A stretch of DNA of 64,000 bases from Jhaorihella thermophila (GCF_900108275.1 NZ_FNVD01000001.1:613391-677390), one strand, 5' to 3'. Positions 43,787 to 53,258 are shown, counted from the first letter of the stretch. Made by a program: numbers and translations. The notes: generated from the sequence alone by a model not told the origin.

Positions 43787-44395
43787 CTACTCTGCCACCT
43801 GCGGCGCGTCGTCCGGGCCGGTGCCGGTCGGTGTCTCGGTGTCTGGCGCCTTGTCTTCGGAGGCGGGTGCCGGATCGGCATCCTTCTTCCGGGTCTGTGC
43901 GCCGGTCTTGCGCGTACGTCCCCGGGTACTGCGCCTGGGCTTGCTCTCGGGCGTTTCGACCAGACCGCTGGTATCCTCGGCGACGGGCTCGGCCACGTCA
44001 AGAACCGTGGGCTGCGGCGCCTCGGACGGATCCACCGCCGCGGCGGCCTGGGTGGCTTCGCGTTCCTGACGGGCAAGGCGTTCGCGGTCGCGCTCGGCCT
44101 GGCGTTCGCGGCTCTGGCGTTCCTGCTCTTCGCGGCGTGCCTCGATCTCGCGCTGCGCCTCGTTCAGCAGGCGCTGATAGTGCTCGGCGTGCTGCTGGAA
44201 ATTCTCGGCCGCCACGCGGTTGTTGGCCAGTTGCGCATCCCGCGCCAGCTGGTTGTACTTTTCGATGATCTGCTGCGGCGTGCCGCGCACCTTGCCTTCG
44301 GGGCCGGAACTTTCGAACACCCGGTTGATGATGTTGCCACCGGAAGGGCGGTTGCGGTTCGACTTCGACCGCGAACGGGATTTGGACGATCTCAT
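43787..44395 (-). CDS. DUF4167 family protein
   Basis: Protein of 202 aa. The conserved N-terminal DUF4167 domain (1-85) begins with a basic Arg/Ser stretch (RSSKSRSRSKSNRNRP) and contains INRVFESSGPEGKVRGTPQQ and YNQLARDAQLANNRVAAENF, then QQHAEHYQRLLNEAQ. After it come a long charged coiled coil (EREEQERQ-like repeats) and a low-complexity acidic/basic tail with RGRTRK. It is restricted largely to alphaproteobacteria; function unknown, with RNA binding suggested only by the basic regions. The start is the ATG at 44395. Confidence 0.9.
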   Translation of the reverse strand: MRSSKSRSRSKSNRNRPSGGNIINRVFESSGPEGKVRGTPQQIIEKYNQLARDAQLANNRVAAENFQQHAEHYQRLLNEAQREIEARREEQERQSRERQAERDRERLARQEREATQAAAAVDPSEAPQPTVLDVAEPVAEDTSGLVETPESKPRRSTRGRTRKTGAQTRKKDADPAPASEDKAPDTETPTGTGPDDAPQVAE

Positions 44396-44678
44396 GACCT
44401 TGCTGTCAGCCTTGTCTTTGACCTTGTGCCGATCCGAAAAACGCGTGAAGCGTGCTTGCCTGTCGTGCCGGATCGTCTTGGGGGCTTGAACGTCGCGGGG
44501 GAAACTGGAAAAGCATCGGCCGCCGCGATCTGAACCTGAATAAGCATGTCCGGAGCGCTGGCACAAGGGTTTTCAGCGAGATTTCGCGAATTCCCACGCG
44601 AAAAGATGTCGAACTGACGCAAATCCGCCGCGGTTGCCGGCCGCGGGCGGCATCCCCCCCGGTGCGCGATCGACTTGC

Positions 44679-45521
44679 TCAGCCGCGTCTGGCACGGATC
44701 ACCCGGTCGCGCCCGTCCAGATCCTGCACGATGCCGATATCCACAAGCCCCGCCTGCGCAAACAGCGCGATCACCGCCGCGACCTGGGTCGGGCCGATCT
44801 CGACCAGCAGCCGCCCCCCCGGCGCGAGATGGCGCATCACACCGTCGGCGATCCGGCGATAGGCGCCCAGCCCGTCGCCGCCATCGGTCAGCGCCAGCTC
44901 GGGTTCGTGGCGGCGGACCTCTTCGTCGAGGCCGGCCATTTCGTCCAGCGCGATATAGGGCGGGTTGGACACGATCAGGTCGAACCGGCCGGCCACGTCC
45001 GAAAGCCAGTCGGACCGGCGGATCTCGGCGCGTTCGGCCACCCCGTGCAGCACCGCGTTGGCGCTGGCCTGCAGGCAGGCGGCTTCGCTGATGTCCACGC
45101 CCAGGCCGGTGGCCTGCGCGCGTTCGGCCAGAAGGGTCACGAGGATGCAGCCCGAGCCCACGCCCAGATCCAGCACGCGGGCAAAGGGTTCGGACAGCGC
45201 GGCCTCTATCAGAGTTTCGGTTTCCGGCCTTGGATCAAGCACTTCTCCGCTGATCTTGAAGCGGCGGCCATAGAATTCGCGTTCGCCGGTCAGGTGCGAC
45301 ACCGGCACGCGGATCGCGCGCAGTGACACCAGCTGTTCATAGCGTTCGGCGATCTCGGGCGACAGCTCTTCGGGTGCGATCAGGGTGACACGGGCGGCGT
45401 CGATGCGCGCCGCATGCGCCAGCAGCAGCCGCGCGTCGCGGGCCGGATCGGCCACCCCGGCCGCGCGCAGCCGCGCCGCGGCGGCGGCCATGGCGCGGGC
45501 GGCAGTCAGCGAACCGGTCAT
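44679..45521 (-). CDS. prmC: Peptide chain release factor glutamine methyltransferase
   Basis: Methylates the Gln of the GGQ motif in release factors; 280 aa. A helical N-terminal domain is followed by an AdoMet domain with [16 protein letters not shown] and the catalytic NPPYIAL. The ATG at 45521 overlaps the prfA stop by 4 bp, so the methylase is coupled to its substrate gene. The 283 bp between its 3' end and the DUF4167 start hold no gene; they include the DUF4167 promoter region. Confidence 0.95.
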   Translation of the reverse strand: MTGSLTAARAMAAAAARLRAAGVADPARDARLLLAHAARIDAARVTLIAPEELSPEIAERYEQLVSLRAIRVPVSHLTGEREFYGRRFKISGEVLDPRPETETLIEAALSEPFARVLDLGVGSGCILVTLLAERAQATGLGVDISEAACLQASANAVLHGVAERAEIRRSDWLSDVAGRFDLIVSNPPYIALDEMAGLDEEVRRHEPELALTDGGDGLGAYRRIADGVMRHLAPGGRLLVEIGPTQVAAVIALFAQAGLVDIGIVQDLDGRDRVIRARRG

Positions 45522-46570
45522 GCCGCCATCTCGGCCAGCTTGCGGGCCTGATCGTCGGCGATCAGAGCATCGATGATCTCGTCCAGATCCCCCGCCATCA
45601 CCTGATCCAGCCGATAGAGCGTCAGGTTGATGCGATGGTCGGTCACGCGGCCCTGGGGGAAGTTGTAGGTGCGGATGCGTTCGGACCGGTCCCCGCTGCC
45701 CACCTGCGATGCGCGGTCGGCCGAGCGTTCGGCATGCAGGCGCTGACGTTCCAGATCGTATAGCCGGGTGCGCAGAACCTGCATGGCGATCTCGCGGTTG
45801 CGGTGCTGGGACTTTTCGGAACTCGTCACCACGATGCCGGTGGGCAGGTGGGTGATGCGCACCGCCGAATCGGTTGTGTTGACGTGCTGGCCGCCCGCCC
45901 CGCTGGACCGCATCGTGTCGATACGGATATCGCCGGGGTCGATCCGGATGTCCACGTCCTCGGCCTCGGGCAGGACCGCCACCGTCGCGGCCGAGGTGTG
46001 GATCCGCCCGCCGCTTTCGGTTTCGGGCACGCGCTGGACGCGGTGGACACCGGATTCGTATTTCAGCCGGGCAAAGACGCCGTCCCCCCTGACATGGGCG
46101 ACCACTTCCTTGATGCCGCCCAGATCGGTGCCCTGCTGCTCGATGATCTCGAAGGACCATCCGCGGCTTTCGGCATATCGCTGATACATCCGCAGCAGAT
46201 CGCCGGCGAAAAGCGCCGCCTCTTCGCCGCCAGTGCCGGGGCGGATTTCCAGAATGGCGGAGCGCGCGTCGGCCTCGTCCCGTGGCAACAGCGCCAGTTG
46301 CAGGGCGCGTTCCGCCTGCGGCAGGCGCGCCTCGAGCGCGGGGATCTCTTCCTCGGCCAGTTCGCGCATGTCAGGGTCGTCCAGCATGGCCCGCGCCTCG
46401 GCCAGATCGGCCTGCAGGCGACGCCATTCGGCGATCTGGTCCACCACCGGTTTCAGTTCGGAATACTCCCGCGCCAGCGCCGCGATCTGCGCGCCGTCGG
46501 CTTCGGCCATCGCGGCCTCGAGGTATTGGAACCTCTGGATGATCTGGTCCAGTCGGTCTTCGGGGATCAT
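45518..46570 (-). CDS. prfA: Peptide chain release factor 1
   Basis: Reads UAA/UAG stop codons; 350 aa. The GGQ motif is at 226-228 ([17 protein letters not shown]). The codon-reading tripeptide is P-E-T in [15 protein letters not shown], matching the PxT form of RF1, not the SPF of RF2. The start is the ATG at 46570 ([13 protein letters not shown]); the longer frame upstream has no similarity. It is followed by prmC. The presence of RF1 matters for the UAG codon in the arylsulfatase gene at 56194. Confidence 0.96.
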   Translation of the reverse strand: MIPEDRLDQIIQRFQYLEAAMAEADGAQIAALAREYSELKPVVDQIAEWRRLQADLAEARAMLDDPDMRELAEEEIPALEARLPQAERALQLALLPRDEADARSAILEIRPGTGGEEAALFAGDLLRMYQRYAESRGWSFEIIEQQGTDLGGIKEVVAHVRGDGVFARLKYESGVHRVQRVPETESGGRIHTSAATVAVLPEAEDVDIRIDPGDIRIDTMRSSGAGGQHVNTTDSAVRITHLPTGIVVTSSEKSQHRNREIAMQVLRTRLYDLERQRLHAERSADRASQVGSGDRSERIRTYNFPQGRVTDHRINLTLYRLDQVMAGDLDEIIDALIADDQARKLAEMAA

Positions 46571-46644
46571 GGCAGCGGGTGTCCGATATCCGGGCGTTGC
46601 GGTCAAGTCTTTGGTCGTCGGGGGAAACGTGCTAACGTTCATAT

Positions 46645-46947
46645 ATGCGACGGATCCTGATCGTTCCAACCGTTCTGGCCGCGCTGGCGACGGTGGCGGC
46701 GGCGGATGTGGTGGGCCCCGGCGGGAAGGTGCGCGATTGCTACTGCACCGACAGCAAGGGAAAGCGCGTGGAACTGGGCCAAACGATCTGCCTGTTCGTG
46801 GATGGCCGGATGTTCATGGCCCAGTGCCAGATGTCGCTGAACAACCCGATGTGGCGCAAGGTGCGCGACGGGTGCCTGTCATCCCGACTGCGCCTGCAGC
46901 GCCTTCAGCCAGGCCTCGACGCGGGCGCGGTTCACTCCGAAATCTGA
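46645..46947 (+). CDS. Small secreted cysteine-containing protein
   Basis: 100 aa. A signal peptide ([20 protein letters not shown]) is cut before [20 protein letters not shown]. Five cysteines follow (two in RDCYC, then ICLF, AQCQM and DGCLSS), suggesting disulfides in a short periplasmic domain that ends near residue 80. The last 20 residues lie in the region that overlaps the opposite-strand DUF1499 gene by 69 bp and look like non-native sequence. No named family; similar short proteins occur in rhodobacters. It diverges from prfA. Confidence 0.75.
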   Translation: MRRILIVPTVLAALATVAAADVVGPGGKVRDCYCTDSKGKRVELGQTICLFVDGRMFMAQCQMSLNNPMWRKVRDGCLSSRLRLQRLQPGLDAGAVHSEI

Positions 46948-47301
46948 CCGGCCAAAGCGCAGCCGCCCCCAGACCACCAGCCGGTCCCCGTCCTGCCAGA
47001 CGGTCGTATAGTCGGGAAAGCCGATGGTCGGCGTGCGGGAGATGTAGGTGATCATCCCCTCTTCGACCGAACCGGCAAGCACGCTTGTCCGCGGCGTTGC
47101 CCGCGCGATCCGGTCCAGCCGGGCCAGCCCGTCGGGGCCGGTTTCGACAATGCGCACAACGCCACCCGCCATGTTGCGGTTCTCGGTGAACTCCGGGCGC
47201 ATATGCCAGCGCGCGGGGTCGGAGGGCGCCAGCCGGATATAGGCCAGCACCCCCACCGCCGCGATCAACAGGATCCACAGAACCGTCATCCAGTGCCCCA
47301 T
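46879..47301 (-). CDS. DUF1499 domain protein
   Basis: 140 aa with one N-terminal membrane segment (MTVLWILLIAAVGVLAYIRL) and a DUF1499 domain: AGGVVRIVETGPDGLARLDR, then EEGMITYISRTPTIGFPDYT, the family pattern. It faces the periplasm or membrane surface. Function unknown. Its 3' end overlaps the small secreted-protein gene on the other strand, and the agmatinase operon ends 27 bp upstream of its start. Confidence 0.85.
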   Translation of the reverse strand: MGHWMTVLWILLIAAVGVLAYIRLAPSDPARWHMRPEFTENRNMAGGVVRIVETGPDGLARLDRIARATPRTSVLAGSVEEGMITYISRTPTIGFPDYTTVWQDGDRLVVWGRLRFGRSDFGVNRARVEAWLKALQAQSG

Positions 47302-47328
47302 TGCCTGCCCGAGCCTCGTGGTTTCGTC

Positions 47329-48276
47329 CTACCGATACTCTACCCCCGGCAGGATGCACAGCAGTTCATACAGGATATTCGCCCCCGTCAACGCGGTATT
47401 GCCCGACGGGTCATAGGGCGGCGACACCTCGACCAGATCGCAGCCGACGATCGGCGCCCCCCTGAGCGCCCGGATCAGTTGCAGCGCCTGCGGCGTGGTC
47501 AGCCCGCCGATTTCCGGCGTGCCGGTCCCTGGCGCATAGGCCGGATCCAGCCCGTCGATGTCAAAGGTGACATAGACCGGCCGGTCGCCGATGTCGCGGC
47601 GGATCTCGGCGGCCATCTGGCTCAGATCCCGCCCCCAGAGGTCATGCGCGGGGAACTGCTGGAACCCCCAGCCCGCGGCCTCTTTGAAATCGGTGGCGGC
47701 ATAGCCCGTGCCCCGGATGCCGATCTGGTAGGTTTTTTCGGGGTTTATCAACCCTTCTTCATACGCGCGACGGAACACGGTGCCGTGGGTTTCGCGCTCG
47801 CCGAACATCTCATCGTTGACGTCCGCATGGGCGTCCACATGGACCAGCGCCACCGGCCCGTGCCGGCGCGCGATCGACCGCAGGATCGGCAGGGTGATCG
47901 AATGGTCACCGCCCATCGCCATCGGCAGCGCGCCCGCGTTCAGGATCGCGTCGTAACTCTCTGAAATGATGCGGATCGTGTCCTTCAGGGAAAAGGTGTT
48001 GATCGCCAGGTCGCCGATATCGGCTACCTGCAGGCTGTCAAAAGGCGCCGCGCCGGTGGCCATGTTGTAGGGCCGGATCATCGCGCTTTCGGCGCGGATC
48101 TGTTTCGGCCCGAACCGCGTGCCCGACCGCCACGAGGTGCCGATATCCACCGGCACCCCCACCACGGCCACGTCCAACCCCTGAAGCCGCCCCGCCGAGG
48201 GCAGCCGCATGAACGTATTGGGCCCCGAGAACCGGGCCAGGTCGTTGCCGCTGATCGGCTGATTCTTCGCGGTCAT
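47329..48276 (-). CDS. Agmatinase-family ureohydrolase (second gene)
   Basis: Manganese ureohydrolase of 315 aa. Metal ligands are in MGGDHSITLPI, VDAHADVND and FDIDGLDPA, with PGTGTPEIGGLT. The family removes urea from agmatine, guanidinobutyrate or similar compounds. The ATG at 48276 overlaps the stop of the upstream ureohydrolase gene (ATGA); the frame is open 5 more codons. The sequence differs clearly from its neighbour, so the two are not a recent duplicate. Exact substrate unknown. Confidence 0.9.
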   Translation of the reverse strand: MTAKNQPISGNDLARFSGPNTFMRLPSAGRLQGLDVAVVGVPVDIGTSWRSGTRFGPKQIRAESAMIRPYNMATGAAPFDSLQVADIGDLAINTFSLKDTIRIISESYDAILNAGALPMAMGGDHSITLPILRSIARRHGPVALVHVDAHADVNDEMFGERETHGTVFRRAYEEGLINPEKTYQIGIRGTGYAATDFKEAAGWGFQQFPAHDLWGRDLSQMAAEIRRDIGDRPVYVTFDIDGLDPAYAPGTGTPEIGGLTTPQALQLIRALRGAPIVGCDLVEVSPPYDPSGNTALTGANILYELLCILPGVEYR

Positions 48277-49235
48277 TTCAGGATGTTCCACCCCAGAAGA
48301 CAGATGATCTCGGTCGCCACGTGGGCGCCGGCGATGGCCGTGGCGCCGGTGGTGTCGAAGGGCGGCGAGACCTCGACCACGTCGCCGCCCTTGATGTTGA
48401 TGCCGGCGATCGCGCGCAGGATGCGCGCGGCCTGCCAGCTGGCCAGCCCGCCCCAGACCGGCGTGCCGGTGCCCGGCGCAAAGGCCGGGTCCAGCGCGTC
48501 GATGTCGAAACTGAGATAGACCGGGTGGTCGCCCAATATGTCGCGGATGCGTTCGGCCACGGCCTCGGGGCCTTCGGCATGGACCGCGGCCGCGTCGATG
48601 ATGTTGACGCCCAGCGTGTCCTCGTTGGTGGTGCGGATGCCCACCTGAACCGACCGCTCCGGATCTACGATGCCCGATTTGACCGCCTTGTAGAACATGG
48701 TGCCGTGATCGACGCGGGAAAGGTCGTCATCGGCCCAGGTGTCGGTATGCGCGTCGAACTGCAACAGCGACATGGGTCCGAACATTTCCGCGTAAGCCTT
48801 GAGAATCGGGAAGCTTATGTAGTGATCGCCCCCCAGCGTGACCGAGGCCGCGCCGGCGTTCAGGATGCCGCGGATGTGGTTCGTCACCGCATCGGGAAAG
48901 GCGGGGATGTTGGCATAGTCGAAGGCCACGTCGCCATAGTCCACGATGGCGAGACTGCTCAGCGGCGCGTGCGGCCAGCCATAGGGTTCGTCGGGGCTTT
49001 GCAGCGCGCTGGCCTCGCGGATCGCGCGGGGGCCCAGCCGGGTGCCGGGGCGGTTGGTCACCGCCTGATCGAAGGGAACCCCGGTCACGGCAATGTCCAC
49101 GCCGGTCAGATCCTTGGAATAGCGGCGGCGCAGGAAACTGGTCGCCCCGCCAAAGGTGTTCTCGAAACTCAACCCCTTGAGATCCTCGCGGGTAAAGGCG
49201 TGGTCCACCTGGGTCTTTGCGTCTTCCAGTGCCAA
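48273..49235 (-). CDS. Agmatinase-family ureohydrolase (first gene)
   Basis: Ureohydrolase of 320 aa. Metal ligands are in LGGDHYISFPI, FDAHTDTWADD and FDIDALDPA. The GGDHY and DAHTDTWAD variants differ from the partner gene and from classic SpeB (GGDHS, DAHAD), pointing to a different guanidino substrate. It lies 18 bp after an M20 amidohydrolase and overlaps the second ureohydrolase by 4 bp. Confidence 0.9.
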   Translation of the reverse strand: MALEDAKTQVDHAFTREDLKGLSFENTFGGATSFLRRRYSKDLTGVDIAVTGVPFDQAVTNRPGTRLGPRAIREASALQSPDEPYGWPHAPLSSLAIVDYGDVAFDYANIPAFPDAVTNHIRGILNAGAASVTLGGDHYISFPILKAYAEMFGPMSLLQFDAHTDTWADDDLSRVDHGTMFYKAVKSGIVDPERSVQVGIRTTNEDTLGVNIIDAAAVHAEGPEAVAERIRDILGDHPVYLSFDIDALDPAFAPGTGTPVWGGLASWQAARILRAIAGINIKGGDVVEVSPPFDTTGATAIAGAHVATEIICLLGWNILK

Positions 49236-49253
49236 TGTGCTCTCCCTGTGCTG

Positions 49254-50417
49254 TCAGGCCGCCGGCTGGGCGCACTCCACCAGCCGGGCAAAGAACGAAG
49301 CGCCGATGGGCGCGACCTCGTCGTTGAAATCGTATTCCGGGTGATGCAGCCCCGCGCCCGGCCCCTGCCCGACGAACAGATAGGCGCCCGGACGCGCCTG
49401 CAACATGTAGGCGAAATCCTCTGCCCCCATTTCGCGCCCGGCATCGGCGATGACCCGGTCCTCGCCGGCGATCTCGCGTGCGACTTGCGTGGCAAAGCCC
49501 GCCTTGTCGGGGTCGTTGACGGTGGCGGGATAGCCGATCTCGTAGTCCAGCCAGGCCTCGACACCGAAGCTTGCCGCCTGGCCCGCCACGATCTGTTCCA
49601 TCCGCTCCATCACCATCTTCTGCACGCCCGGATCAAAGGTGCGAACGGTGCCGTTCAGCCAGGCGGTGTCGGGGATCACGTTGTCCACGGTGCCGGCATG
49701 GATCTGCGTGACCGAAATCACCAGGTCATTCAGCGCATAATGATTGCGGCTGACGATGGTCTGGATCGCCTGCGCGATGCCCACCGCCGCCATCACGGGG
49801 TCGCGGGTTTCATGCGGCATGGCGCCATGCCCGCCCACGCCCTTGATGTGGATGTGGAACGTGTCCACCGCCGCCATGATCGGCCCCGGCGTGGTGTAAA
49901 ACGTGCCGAGGTCCAGCCCCGGCACGTTGTGCAGCGCATAGACTTCGCGGATGTCGAACCGGTCCATGATCCCTTCTTCGACCATGACCCCCGCGCCGCC
50001 GCCCTGTTCCTCGGCGGGTTGAAAGATCAGTGCCACCCGGCCCGAGAAGTTGCGCGTCTCGGCCAGATAGCGCGCGGCACCCAGGAGCATTGTCGTGTGC
50101 CCGTCATGGCCGCAGGCATGCATGCGGCCTTCGTGTTCGGATGCGTAAGCCAGTCCGGTCGCCTCGGCAATCGGAAGCCCGTCCATGTCGGCGCGCAGCC
50201 CGATGGTCGGCCCGTCTCCCTGCCCGTTGACGATGGCGACGAGGCCGGTTCGGGCGATACCTTCGTGGATCTCGTCCACGCCGAATTCGCGCAGGCGCTC
50301 GGCCACGAAGGCGGCGGTCTTCGGGCAGTCGAGGCCAAGTTCGGGGATCCGGTGCAGGTGCCGGCGCCACTGGGCCATGTCATCGGCATAGTCCGCGATA
50401 CGATTGACGACGGGCAT
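49254..50417 (-). CDS. M20-family amidohydrolase (hippurate hydrolase/IAA-amino acid type)
   Basis: Zinc amidohydrolase of 387 aa. Metal and catalytic sites are seen in LRADMDGLPI, MHACGHDGHTTMLL, IFQPAEEQGGGA (catalytic Glu) and HNVPG, with MGAEDFAYML near the C-terminus. The lid domain lies in the middle (about 185-300). The ATG at 50417 has GAGGAG upstream. It is the first gene of an operon with two ureohydrolases, suggesting that it releases a guanidino compound or amine from an acylated form. That is inference. Confidence 0.9.
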   Translation of the reverse strand: MPVVNRIADYADDMAQWRRHLHRIPELGLDCPKTAAFVAERLREFGVDEIHEGIARTGLVAIVNGQGDGPTIGLRADMDGLPIAEATGLAYASEHEGRMHACGHDGHTTMLLGAARYLAETRNFSGRVALIFQPAEEQGGGAGVMVEEGIMDRFDIREVYALHNVPGLDLGTFYTTPGPIMAAVDTFHIHIKGVGGHGAMPHETRDPVMAAVGIAQAIQTIVSRNHYALNDLVISVTQIHAGTVDNVIPDTAWLNGTVRTFDPGVQKMVMERMEQIVAGQAASFGVEAWLDYEIGYPATVNDPDKAGFATQVAREIAGEDRVIADAGREMGAEDFAYMLQARPGAYLFVGQGPGAGLHHPEYDFNDEVAPIGASFFARLVECAQPAA

Positions 50418-50481
50418 GGGGTGGACTCCTCGCGCTTCCTCGGTGATGGATGCATGTGACACGACAAGCCGGAGAGCCGCA

Positions 50482-51315
50482 ATGCCCGAAAACCCGCTGA
50501 TCCACGACCCGGATGCCGGTATCGAGAGGCTGCTGGAGATCATGCGCCGCCTGCGCGACCCCGAAACCGGCTGCCCCTGGGATATCGAGCAGGATTTCGC
50601 CTCGATCGCGCCCTATACGATCGAAGAGGCCTATGAGGTGGCCGATGCGATCGAGCGCGAGGCCTGGGAGGAGCTCAAGGGCGAGCTGGGGGATCTTCTG
50701 TTCCAGTCGGTGTTCCACGCGCAGATGGCCGAAGAGGCCGGGCATTTCACCTTTCAGGACGTGGTGCGGACCATGTCAGACAAGATGGTGGCGCGGCATC
50801 CGCATGTTTTCGGCGACGAATCGCGCGACAAGTCGGCCGAGCAGCAGACCCGCGACTGGGAGGCGATCAAGGCCGCCGAACGGGCCGGGAAGGCGCAGAC
50901 GGGCACGCTGGACGGGGTGGCCGCGAATCTGCCGGCGCTGTTGCGGGCCTGGAAGCTGCAGAAACGCGCGGCGCGGGTGGGGTTCGACTGGCCGGACGCA
51001 TCCCACGTTCTGGACAAGATCGTGGAAGAGGCCAGGGAGCTGGCGGCGGCGCGGGACCGCAGGAGCCACGACGAGATCGAGGAGGAGTTCGGCGATCTTC
51101 TGTTCGTGATGGCGAATCTGGCCCGGCACCTGGGCGTGGAGCCCGAAGCAGCGCTGCGGCGGACCAATGCCAAGTTCATACGGCGCTTCGAGGCGATCGA
51201 GCGGAAACTGGCCGAACGGGGCAAGACGCCGGAGCAAAGCGATCTTGCGGAGATGGACGCGCTCTGGGACGAGGTGAAGGCCGAGGAGAAGGCGCGGCAG
51301 GATGAATGCGCCTGA
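50482..51315 (+). CDS. mazG: Nucleoside triphosphate pyrophosphohydrolase MazG
   Basis: Tandem-MazG enzyme of 277 aa that hydrolyses (d)NTPs to monophosphate and pyrophosphate. Domain 1 has CPWDIEQDFASIAPYTIEEA and the EELKGELGDLLFQ metal site. Domain 2 repeats it with KIVEEARELAAARD and EIEEEFGDLLFVMANLA. The ATG at 50482 follows GGAG. It is divergent from the M20 gene by 64 bp. Confidence 0.95.
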   Translation: MPENPLIHDPDAGIERLLEIMRRLRDPETGCPWDIEQDFASIAPYTIEEAYEVADAIEREAWEELKGELGDLLFQSVFHAQMAEEAGHFTFQDVVRTMSDKMVARHPHVFGDESRDKSAEQQTRDWEAIKAAERAGKAQTGTLDGVAANLPALLRAWKLQKRAARVGFDWPDASHVLDKIVEEARELAAARDRRSHDEIEEEFGDLLFVMANLARHLGVEPEAALRRTNAKFIRRFEAIERKLAERGKTPEQSDLAEMDALWDEVKAEEKARQDECA

Positions 51316-51323
51316 CGGCGCAT

Positions 51324-51359
51324 GCCTCCGGCGGGGGTATTTGGGACCAGAAAGAAGCA
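51324..51359 (+). repeat. Copy D of the dispersed intergenic element
   Basis: GCCTCCGGCGGGGGTATTTG followed by GGACCAGAAAGAAGC. Nearly the same TATTT-GACCAGAAAGAAGC block occurs in inverted orientation at 4150-4197. It lies between mazG and the nucleoside hydrolase gene (81-bp gap). Confidence 0.6.
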
Positions 51360-51396
51360 GCGGTTCAGGACCGGGCTTTGGCGTGAGGGCAAGGGG

Positions 51397-52338
51397 ATGA
51401 GTGCGCGCAAAATCATCATCGACACCGATCCGGGGCAGGATGACGCGGTGGCGATTCTGCTGGCGCTGGCCAGTCCCGAGGAGATCGAGGTGCTGGGGAT
51501 CACGGCGGTGGCGGGCAACGTGCCGCTGCCGCTGACGGCGCGGAATGCGCGGATCGTCTGCGAACTGGCCCGTCGGCGGGACGTGCCGGTATTCGCGGGC
51601 TGCGCCGCGCCGCTGAAGCGGCCCTTGGTGACCGCCGAGCATGTGCACGGCAAGACCGGGCTGGACGGGCCGGTGCTGCCCGAGCCCGCCATGCCGCTGC
51701 AGGACGCCCATGCGGTGGATTTCATCGTCGACACGGTGCGCGGTCTGCCCGAGGGCGAGGTCACGCTGTGCCCGCTGGGGCCGCTGACCAATGTGGCCAT
51801 GGCCCTGCGGAAGGCACCGGACATTGCCGGGCGACTGCGCGAGATCGTGCTGATGGGTGGGGCCTATTTCGAGGTGGGCAACATCACGCCGGCGGCCGAG
51901 TTCAACATTTACGTCGATCCGGAAGCGGCTGAAATCGTGTTCCGATCCGGCGTTCCGCTGACGGCAATGCCGCTGGACGTGACGCACAAGGCGCTGGTGA
52001 CGCGGCCGCGCAACGAGGCGTTCCGTGCGCTGGGCACGCCCGTCGGTGTTGCCGTGGCCGAGATGACCGATTTCTTCGAGCGCTTCGACCGCGAGAAATA
52101 CGGCAGTGCCGGCGCGCCGCTGCACGACCCCTGCGTCACCGCCTTTCTGATCCGGCCCGAGCTGTTTTCGGGCCGCCATATCAACGTGGAGATCGAGACC
52201 CAATCCGACCTCACGCGCGGCATGACCGTGGCCGACTGGTGGGGGGTCACAGACCGCGCGCCGAATGCAACCTTCATGGGCGACGTGGATGCCGACGGAT
52301 TCTTTGCCCTGCTGACCGAAAGGCTTGCCCGACTATGA
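51397..52338 (+). CDS. Nucleoside hydrolase (IunH family)
   Basis: Cleaves ribonucleosides to base and ribose; 313 aa. The calcium-site start is IIIDTDPGQDDAVAILLAL. Further family marks are HGKTGLDGP, LGPLTNVAMAL, MGGAYFEVGNITPAAEFNIY and the late HDPCVTAFL with the catalytic His region. The ATG at 51397 has AAGGGG just upstream. The stop overlaps the next gene by 4 bp. Base preference cannot be told. Confidence 0.93.
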   Translation: MSARKIIIDTDPGQDDAVAILLALASPEEIEVLGITAVAGNVPLPLTARNARIVCELARRRDVPVFAGCAAPLKRPLVTAEHVHGKTGLDGPVLPEPAMPLQDAHAVDFIVDTVRGLPEGEVTLCPLGPLTNVAMALRKAPDIAGRLREIVLMGGAYFEVGNITPAAEFNIYVDPEAAEIVFRSGVPLTAMPLDVTHKALVTRPRNEAFRALGTPVGVAVAEMTDFFERFDREKYGSAGAPLHDPCVTAFLIRPELFSGRHINVEIETQSDLTRGMTVADWWGVTDRAPNATFMGDVDADGFFALLTERLARL

Positions 52339-52781
52339 CCGCTCTCCACCTTGCCGGGCCGAATGACCTGGACCGTCTGGCCGCCCTGAGCGCGGCCTTT
52401 CACGCCGAGACCGGGATCGAACAGGCCGACGACGTCCGCCGCGCCGCGCTGCTGCCGCTGCTCGAGGGGTCACCGCACGGCTGCGCCTATCTGATCGGGC
52501 CGGCCCGCGCGCCGATCGGATACATCGTCATCACCTTCGGCTGGTCGGTGGAGTTCGGCGGGCTGGACGGGTTCATCGACGAAATCTACCTGCGCCCGGC
52601 GGTGCGGGGGCGCGGGATCGCCACGGAAGTGCTGGCCGGGCTGCCACGGGCGCTGGGACAGGCCGGGGTGCGTGCGCTGCATCTGGAGGTCGATCGCGAC
52701 AACGCGGCCGCGCAACGGCTGTATGCGCGTGCCGGATTCGCGCCGCGCGACCGCTGCATTCTCATGACTCGTGTGCTGTGA
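52335..52781 (+). CDS. GNAT-family N-acetyltransferase
   Basis: 148 aa. The acetyl-CoA site is IDEIYLRPAVRGRGIATEVL (RxxGxA), followed by LHLEVDRDNAAAQRLYARAG and FAPRDRCILM, the usual GNAT end. It overlaps the nucleoside hydrolase gene by 4 bp and so is coupled to it. Substrate unknown. Confidence 0.88.
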   Translation: MTALHLAGPNDLDRLAALSAAFHAETGIEQADDVRRAALLPLLEGSPHGCAYLIGPARAPIGYIVITFGWSVEFGGLDGFIDEIYLRPAVRGRGIATEVLAGLPRALGQAGVRALHLEVDRDNAAAQRLYARAGFAPRDRCILMTRVL

Positions 52782-52898
52782 CAGCACGGGCCGGCGGCAA
52801 ACCGCCGGTGCCGGACAGGCGGCATGGACAGAGACGGATTCTCTTTTCACACTTTCGCGGCGCCCGACACAAACGGGCGCCGACAGAGGATGCACGCC

Positions 52899-53174
52899 AT
52901 GCCCGGCAGAATGATTTTACTGATTGCTTCACTGGCCGTAGGAAGCCTTGCGGCCTGCGACAACCTGACCTCGGAACAGGCAACGGTGGTTGGCGCCACC
53001 GGGGGCGCGGCGACGGGGCTGATCCTGGCCGACGCGCTCAAGGCCAACAAGGACTGGAAGCTGATCGCGGCGCTGGCGGGCGCGGCGGCCGGCACGGTGG
53101 TGGCGCAGAACCAGCGCACCGGCATGTGCGCCTATGCGCGCGGCGACGGCACCTATTACGAGGCGCCCTGCTGA
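52899..53174 (+). CDS. Small lipoprotein with glycine-zipper segment
   Basis: 91 aa. The lipoprotein signal ends in the lipobox SLAAC (MILLIASLAVGSLAAC), so it is anchored at the outer or inner membrane. The mature part has a glycine-zipper pair, VVGATGGAATGLILADAL and LIAALAGAAAGTVVAQ, and ends in a short Cys-containing tail (GMCAYARGDG, APC). I prefer the ATG at 52899 (AGAGG 9 nt upstream); 52890 is possible. Function unknown. A strong terminator follows. Confidence 0.8.
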   Translation: MPGRMILLIASLAVGSLAACDNLTSEQATVVGATGGAATGLILADALKANKDWKLIAALAGAAAGTVVAQNQRTGMCAYARGDGTYYEAPC

Positions 53175-53189
53175 GCGGTCGTCACGAAA

Positions 53190-53215
53190 AACCCCGCCCG
53201 GTCGCGGGCGGGGTT
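53190..53215. terminator. Terminator between the lipoprotein gene and ndk
   Basis: Perfect 11-bp stem AACCCCGCCCG (53190-53200) with CGGGCGGGGTT (53205-53215), loop GTCG, preceded by an A run that serves as the T tract for the minus strand. It lies between convergent genes. Confidence 0.88.
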
Positions 53216-53258
53216 GGCAGAGGTCATCGGGCCGAAGCACGACCCGCATGGGCCTGCG

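Noticed and set aside
48321..50459. 712-codon frame antisense to the ureohydrolase/M20 operon
   Set aside because: Shadow of three well-supported genes; no domain similarity.
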